From Acidimicrobiaceae bacterium (GTDB lineage Bacteria; Actinomycetota; Acidimicrobiia; Acidimicrobiales; UBA8592), in contig PAZD01000020.1 of assembly GCA_002715405.1 (NCBI GenBank), positions 12,215 to 22,434 of the forward strand: a DNA stretch of 10,220 nucleotides. The letters run 5' to 3'. The notes under the pieces were generated by a model. It worked only from the letters and a program-made list of their open reading frames with translations, made no database searches and was not told the origin of the DNA. Both the position numbers and the translations under genes were made by a program. Positions 7,995 through 10,220 of this stretch are shown piece by piece; positions within the stretch are counted from its first letter, which is position 1; each line of letters opens with the position of its first letter.

Positions 7995-8024
7995 TTGACT
8001 GTAACTACTATGCGCTATTTTAAG
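7995..8024 (+). promoter_or_regulatory. Possible promoter for the phosphatase-DUF3090-kinase operon
   Basis: TTGACT at 7995-8000 matches 5 of 6 bases of the sigma-70-type -35 box. An AT-rich stretch (TATTTTAA, 8016-8023) lies 15-18 nt downstream as a poor -10. It would give a leader of roughly 65 nt before the ATG at 8097. This is the only good -35 on the plus strand in the divergent intergenic region, but the -10 is weak. Confidence 0.3.
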
Positions 8025-8043
8025 TTCTATTTGGTAACGACAA
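8017..8043 (-). promoter_or_regulatory. Possible promoter for the uracil-DNA glycosylase gene
   Basis: On the minus strand TTGTCG (8038-8043) is followed after 15 nt by TAAAAT (8017-8022). The -10 matches 5 of 6 bases, but the spacing is short. Its -10 occupies the same bases as the suggested plus-strand -10, so the two divergent promoters would compete if both are real. Confidence 0.25.
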
Positions 8044-8096
8044 TTTTCACTTCTTGGAGATTCTTTTGAGGGCTTTCCAGCGATAGCGTGACCTTA

Positions 8097-8774
8097 ATGG
8101 GTAAAAAGAAAAAACCGACGAAGAAGAGCGCGACAACGCAGACAACTGTGGTGTGCTATGTTCGCCATGGGCATACCCCGACAACTGGATCGGTTCTTCC
8201 TGGGAGAGCGAAGGGCCTCCACCTCAGCAGCCGAGGACAAGATCAAGCTAACGCCGTCGCTGAGCGCATAGGTAAATTTGGGAATATTGCTGCTGTTTAT
8301 TCTTCTCCGATGGAGCGGACAAGGGAAACAGCTCAACCCATAGCACGGGCGTGCGGCTTGCGAACCAGAGTACGGCAGGGACTAATCGAAGCAGATTTCG
8401 GAACATGGACCGGAAAAAAATTGACATATCTCAGGAAGCTTCCTGAATGGGACAAAGTTCAGAAAACTCCATCAAATTTTCGTTTTCCTTCGGGTGAATC
8501 CTTTTTGGAGATTCAAAGTCGGATGATAGATACAGTCGCGAAAATCGTAGCGGACCATCAAGGAGAAGTGGTCGTTGCAGTGTCCCATGCCGACACCATC
8601 AAAGCAACAATAGCTGCAGCGTTGGGTACTCCCTTAGATCTTTTCCAACGAATACATATTTCACCTTGTTCTCTTTCTGTAGTTCTATATAGCCAGAGCG
8701 GACCAATGGTCTTGGCAGTCAATACTGCAGGCGATGATCTCGACTCTGTTATACCCATGGGTGGATCGAAATGA
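8097..8774 (+). CDS. Histidine phosphatase superfamily protein, MSMEG_4193 family (first gene of trio)
   Basis: This belongs to the phosphoglycerate-mutase-like branch of histidine phosphatases: a phosphatase or phosphomutase acting through a phosphohistidine. The 225-residue product has the catalytic RHGHT (23-27, nucleophile His24), HLSSRG (42-47), YSSPMERTRETA (68-79), the acid-base region EADFGTW (98-104) and the second histidine in AVSHADT (161-167, His164). All core residues are present. A Lys-rich stretch (residues 3-10) precedes the domain. GTG 8088 is an alternative start adding three residues; I prefer ATG 8097. The MSMEG_4193 family is known as one of three neighbouring, uncharacterised actinobacterial genes, and the other two follow here. 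The stop overlaps the next start as ATGA. Confidence 0.93.
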   Translation: MGKKKKPTKKSATTQTTVVCYVRHGHTPTTGSVLPGRAKGLHLSSRGQDQANAVAERIGKFGNIAAVYSSPMERTRETAQPIARACGLRTRVRQGLIEADFGTWTGKKLTYLRKLPEWDKVQKTPSNFRFPSGESFLEIQSRMIDTVAKIVADHQGEVVVAVSHADTIKATIAAALGTPLDLFQRIHISPCSLSVVLYSQSGPMVLAVNTAGDDLDSVIPMGGSK

Positions 8775-9250
8775 GTCGAAATCTCCATTTCCGAGAGGTC
8801 CAACACTTCACTACCGGTACTATCGGACCAAAAGGTCAGAGGGTGTTTTATCTTCAATTTGGGAATCCAGGCGAATTAATAACATTACAGCTTGAAAAAA
8901 TGCAGGTTCAAGCTCTTGCGGAGTTCCTCGATCAGCTTTTAGAAGATGCTGAACCTATTGACCCTAGCGACATGCCTCTAGCGCTCGACCTCATTGAACC
9001 GATCCAAGCTGAATGGACCGTCTCTTCAATAGGAGTTGCTTTTGAGGAAAGCAACTCTGAGTTCGTTATTGTTGCTGAAGAACAAAGCGAAGATACTGAT
9101 CCGGGCGTAGTCCAGATCCACCTATCTCCTGGTCAAGTCAAAGCTTTCATTATCAGAGCGGTAGATGTAGTGAAGGCCGGGCGCCCTCCATGCATTTACT
9201 GTGGTGAACCACTCAACCACTCCGATGGTTGGTGCCCGTGTTCCAATTGA
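8771..9250 (+). CDS. DUF3090 family protein (second gene of trio)
   Basis: This is a conserved actinobacterial protein of unknown function, 159 residues long. Residues 1-130 look like a mixed alpha/beta domain, with VFYLQFGNPGELITLQLEK (25-43) forming probable strands and then a helix (44-58). The C-terminal GRPPCIYCGEPL (137-148) and CPCSN (155-159) form a short CxxC...CxC knuckle (Cys141, 144, 155, 157) likely to bind zinc. Family members I recall end in CPxxN with only three cysteines, so the fourth may be a local feature. There is no signal peptide or membrane segment, so it is cytoplasmic. The ATG overlaps the phosphatase stop by 4 nt, with a partial Shine-Dalgarno (GGTGGA) ahead of it, implying coupled expression. 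A role as adaptor or substrate-binding partner for the flanking enzymes is inference. Confidence 0.92.
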   Translation: MSRNLHFREVQHFTTGTIGPKGQRVFYLQFGNPGELITLQLEKMQVQALAEFLDQLLEDAEPIDPSDMPLALDLIEPIQAEWTVSSIGVAFEESNSEFVIVAEEQSEDTDPGVVQIHLSPGQVKAFIIRAVDVVKAGRPPCIYCGEPLNHSDGWCPCSN

Positions 9251-9259
9251 ACTCGCCAT

Positions 9260-10000
9260 ATGGTTATCCAAGAAAACCCCTTTAGAGATAGAGAACCAGT
9301 TTCCAAAAAGAAGGCTCTCGCTACCCTGCAGAATGGGAAACTTGAGGTAGTTGGTCGGATGCCATGGAGTTCGAACGCTACTTTTCTTATTGATGTCTTC
9401 TATGAAGGTGAAGTGCTTCAAGGAATCTACAAACCCCTAAAAGGAGAACGCCCCCTATGGGATTTTCCTGAAGGCCTTTATTATCGAGAGGTAGCCTCGT
9501 TCGAACTTTCGAATTTACTTGGATGGGATATTGTTCCCCCAACGATTATTCGCGATGGTCCCCTTGGAGATGGGTCTATCCAGTTGTTTATTCCTTGTGA
9601 TTTGAGTATCAACTATTTTGATATTTTGGAAGACGAAGCTAATCACGGATCATTGATGAAAGTCTGCATATTTGATTTCGTGGCAAATAGCACTGATCGG
9701 AAGGGAGGACATTGTCTGTTGGACCCGCAGGGAAAGGTTTGGGCAATTGATAATGGTCTTACGTTCCATACAGAATTCAAACTTCGCACGGTTATATGGG
9801 ATTGGGCCGGAGAACCGATACCTCAAAGCATCTTGGATGACCTTGAAATTGTTCTTTCCTCTCCGTTGCCAAATATTTTTGCAACCTACCTAGACGAATT
9901 AGAGGCTGAAGCAATTCGTGAAAGAGCTCAGCTACTTGTTCGAGCAGGTAAATTTCCGGTTGATTCTTCTGGAAGACGATACCCATGGCCAGTGATTTGA
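9260..10000 (+). CDS. SCO1664 family protein, phosphatidylinositol-3/4-kinase-like (third gene of trio)
   Basis: The 246-residue protein is distantly related to PI3/4-kinases and is suspected to be a small-molecule or protein kinase; no substrate is known to me. Visible motifs are GIYKPLKGERPLWDFPEG (55-72, with Lys58 as likely ATP-phosphate ligand), REVASFELSNLLG (76-88, helix with acidic partner), the catalytic-loop region FDFVANSTDRKGGH (138-151, likely Asp146) and WAIDNGLTFH (161-170, metal-binding Asp164 in the DFG position). A helical tail with DELEAEAIRERAQ (212-224) ends the domain. The motif set is complete, so it is probably catalytically active. It starts 9 bp after the DUF3090 stop without a recognisable Shine-Dalgarno, so translation may rely on reinitiation. 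Pairing with a phosphatase suggests a reversible phosphorylation step, which is inference. Confidence 0.92.
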   Translation: MVIQENPFRDREPVSKKKALATLQNGKLEVVGRMPWSSNATFLIDVFYEGEVLQGIYKPLKGERPLWDFPEGLYYREVASFELSNLLGWDIVPPTIIRDGPLGDGSIQLFIPCDLSINYFDILEDEANHGSLMKVCIFDFVANSTDRKGGHCLLDPQGKVWAIDNGLTFHTEFKLRTVIWDWAGEPIPQSILDDLEIVLSSPLPNIFATYLDELEAEAIRERAQLLVRAGKFPVDSSGRRYPWPVI

Positions 10001-10114
10001 ATTAACAACTACTAATATCTTATCTATAGATTAGATTGTTGGATTTGCATCTGTTTTAAAGATAATAATTATGTGATTTCCGATAATCCTGAAAGTTAAA
10101 TAACGCTGAATTGA

Positions 10115-10134
10115 GGATTTTTATTGAAAAATCC
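10115..10134. repeat. Perfect 8-bp inverted repeat with 4-nt loop
   Basis: GGATTTTT (10115-10122) and AAAAATCC (10127-10134) are exact reverse complements around ATTG. It lies in the AT-rich intergenic region 115 bp after the kinase-like gene. Neither strand has a clean T-run directly after the stem, so it is not a typical intrinsic terminator. It could be a weak terminator, a binding site or chance in AT-rich DNA. Confidence 0.4.
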
Positions 10135-10181
10135 ATATTTCTCACACCATTTGCTATTTTTGGCGTCATCGAAAATCTGGC

Positions 10182-10192
10182 TGTGCTAAAAT
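10182..10192 (+). promoter_or_regulatory. Extended -10 promoter element reading out of the window
   Basis: TGTGCTAAAAT matches the extended -10 pattern (TGTGn followed by TAAAAT, 5 of 6 to consensus). No good -35 lies at 16-18 nt; TTGGCG (10160-10165) is at 21 nt. A transcript would start near 10199 and serve a gene beyond the window that cannot be seen. Confidence 0.35.
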
Positions 10193-10220
10193 AGGTTCAC
10201 TTCATCCCCAACTTGATCTG

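Larger units (their letters stand above)
10001..10220. other. AT-rich intergenic region at the window end
   Basis: No convincing coding region is present on either strand. The base composition is clearly more AT-rich than in the flanking gene. It contains the perfect inverted repeat at 10115-10134, a weak imperfect one around a 10-bp palindrome (ATCTATAGAT, 10022-10031), and the extended -10 element near the end. In mycobacteria mshC lies close to this gene set, but here nothing follows the kinase-like gene within 220 bp. Confidence 0.5.

Noticed and set aside
8558..8857. Minus-strand open frame of about 100 codons across the phosphatase-DUF3090 junction
   Set aside because: It is antisense to two recognised genes and has no family resemblance.
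10004..10040. Imperfect inverted repeat (AACAA/TTGTT and CTAAT/ATTAG) just after the kinase-like gene, considered as a terminator
   Set aside because: The stem is almost all A/T, interrupted, with a 13-nt loop and no following T-run; too weak to call.
10182..10220. Possible start of an rRNA operon leader after the extended -10 element
   Set aside because: No antitermination box or rRNA sequence is visible in the few bases left before the window ends.
1..10220. CRISPR arrays, insertion sequences, prophage or defence genes
   Set aside because: No spaced direct repeats, transposase or integrase motifs, or att-like duplications of the tRNA end were seen.

Overview
The window looks like part of an actinobacterial chromosome with modest GC content (mid-40s percent by eye) and dense coding. 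Three things point to Actinobacteria: the argS-lysA-hom gene order, a FrhB-type (coenzyme F420-linked) oxidoreductase, and above all the trio of histidine phosphatase, DUF3090 protein and SCO1664-type kinase-like protein, which is known as a conserved but uncharacterised actinobacterial gene set. The modest GC and scarcity of Shine-Dalgarno sequences would fit an uncultured, possibly aquatic Acidimicrobiia-like lineage; that finer placement is inference. I see no mobile element, CRISPR array, phage gene or rRNA.

Layout. From 3614 down to 1, a minus-strand operon encodes arginyl-tRNA synthetase (argS), diaminopimelate decarboxylase (lysA) and the N-terminal part of homoserine dehydrogenase (hom, cut by the window edge). 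It joins arginine-tRNA charging to the last step of lysine synthesis and the branch point to threonine and methionine. Divergent from it, 3734-4972 encodes a tRNA-dihydrouridine synthase on the plus strand, followed by tRNA-Arg(CCG) at 5032-5103 and a stand-alone FrhB-like iron-sulfur flavoprotein (about 5174-6349).

Convergent with that gene is a minus-strand group: a family 5 uracil-DNA glycosylase (7966-7304) followed by two small paralogous lipoproteins (7223-6804 and 6807-6352). The lipoproteins overlap by 4 nt and share four mature-region cysteines. They match no family I can name.

Divergent from the glycosylase gene, 8097-10000 is the trio: phosphatase, then DUF3090 (4-nt overlap), then the phosphatidylinositol-kinase-like protein (9-nt gap). 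The catalytic motifs of both enzymes look intact, so this probably encodes an opposed kinase/phosphatase pair plus a small putative metal-binding partner. No substrate is known to me. This is the strongest candidate for an undescribed system here.

The last 220 bases (10001-10220) hold no gene. They are AT-rich, with a perfect 8-bp hairpin and an extended -10-like element pointing out of the window.
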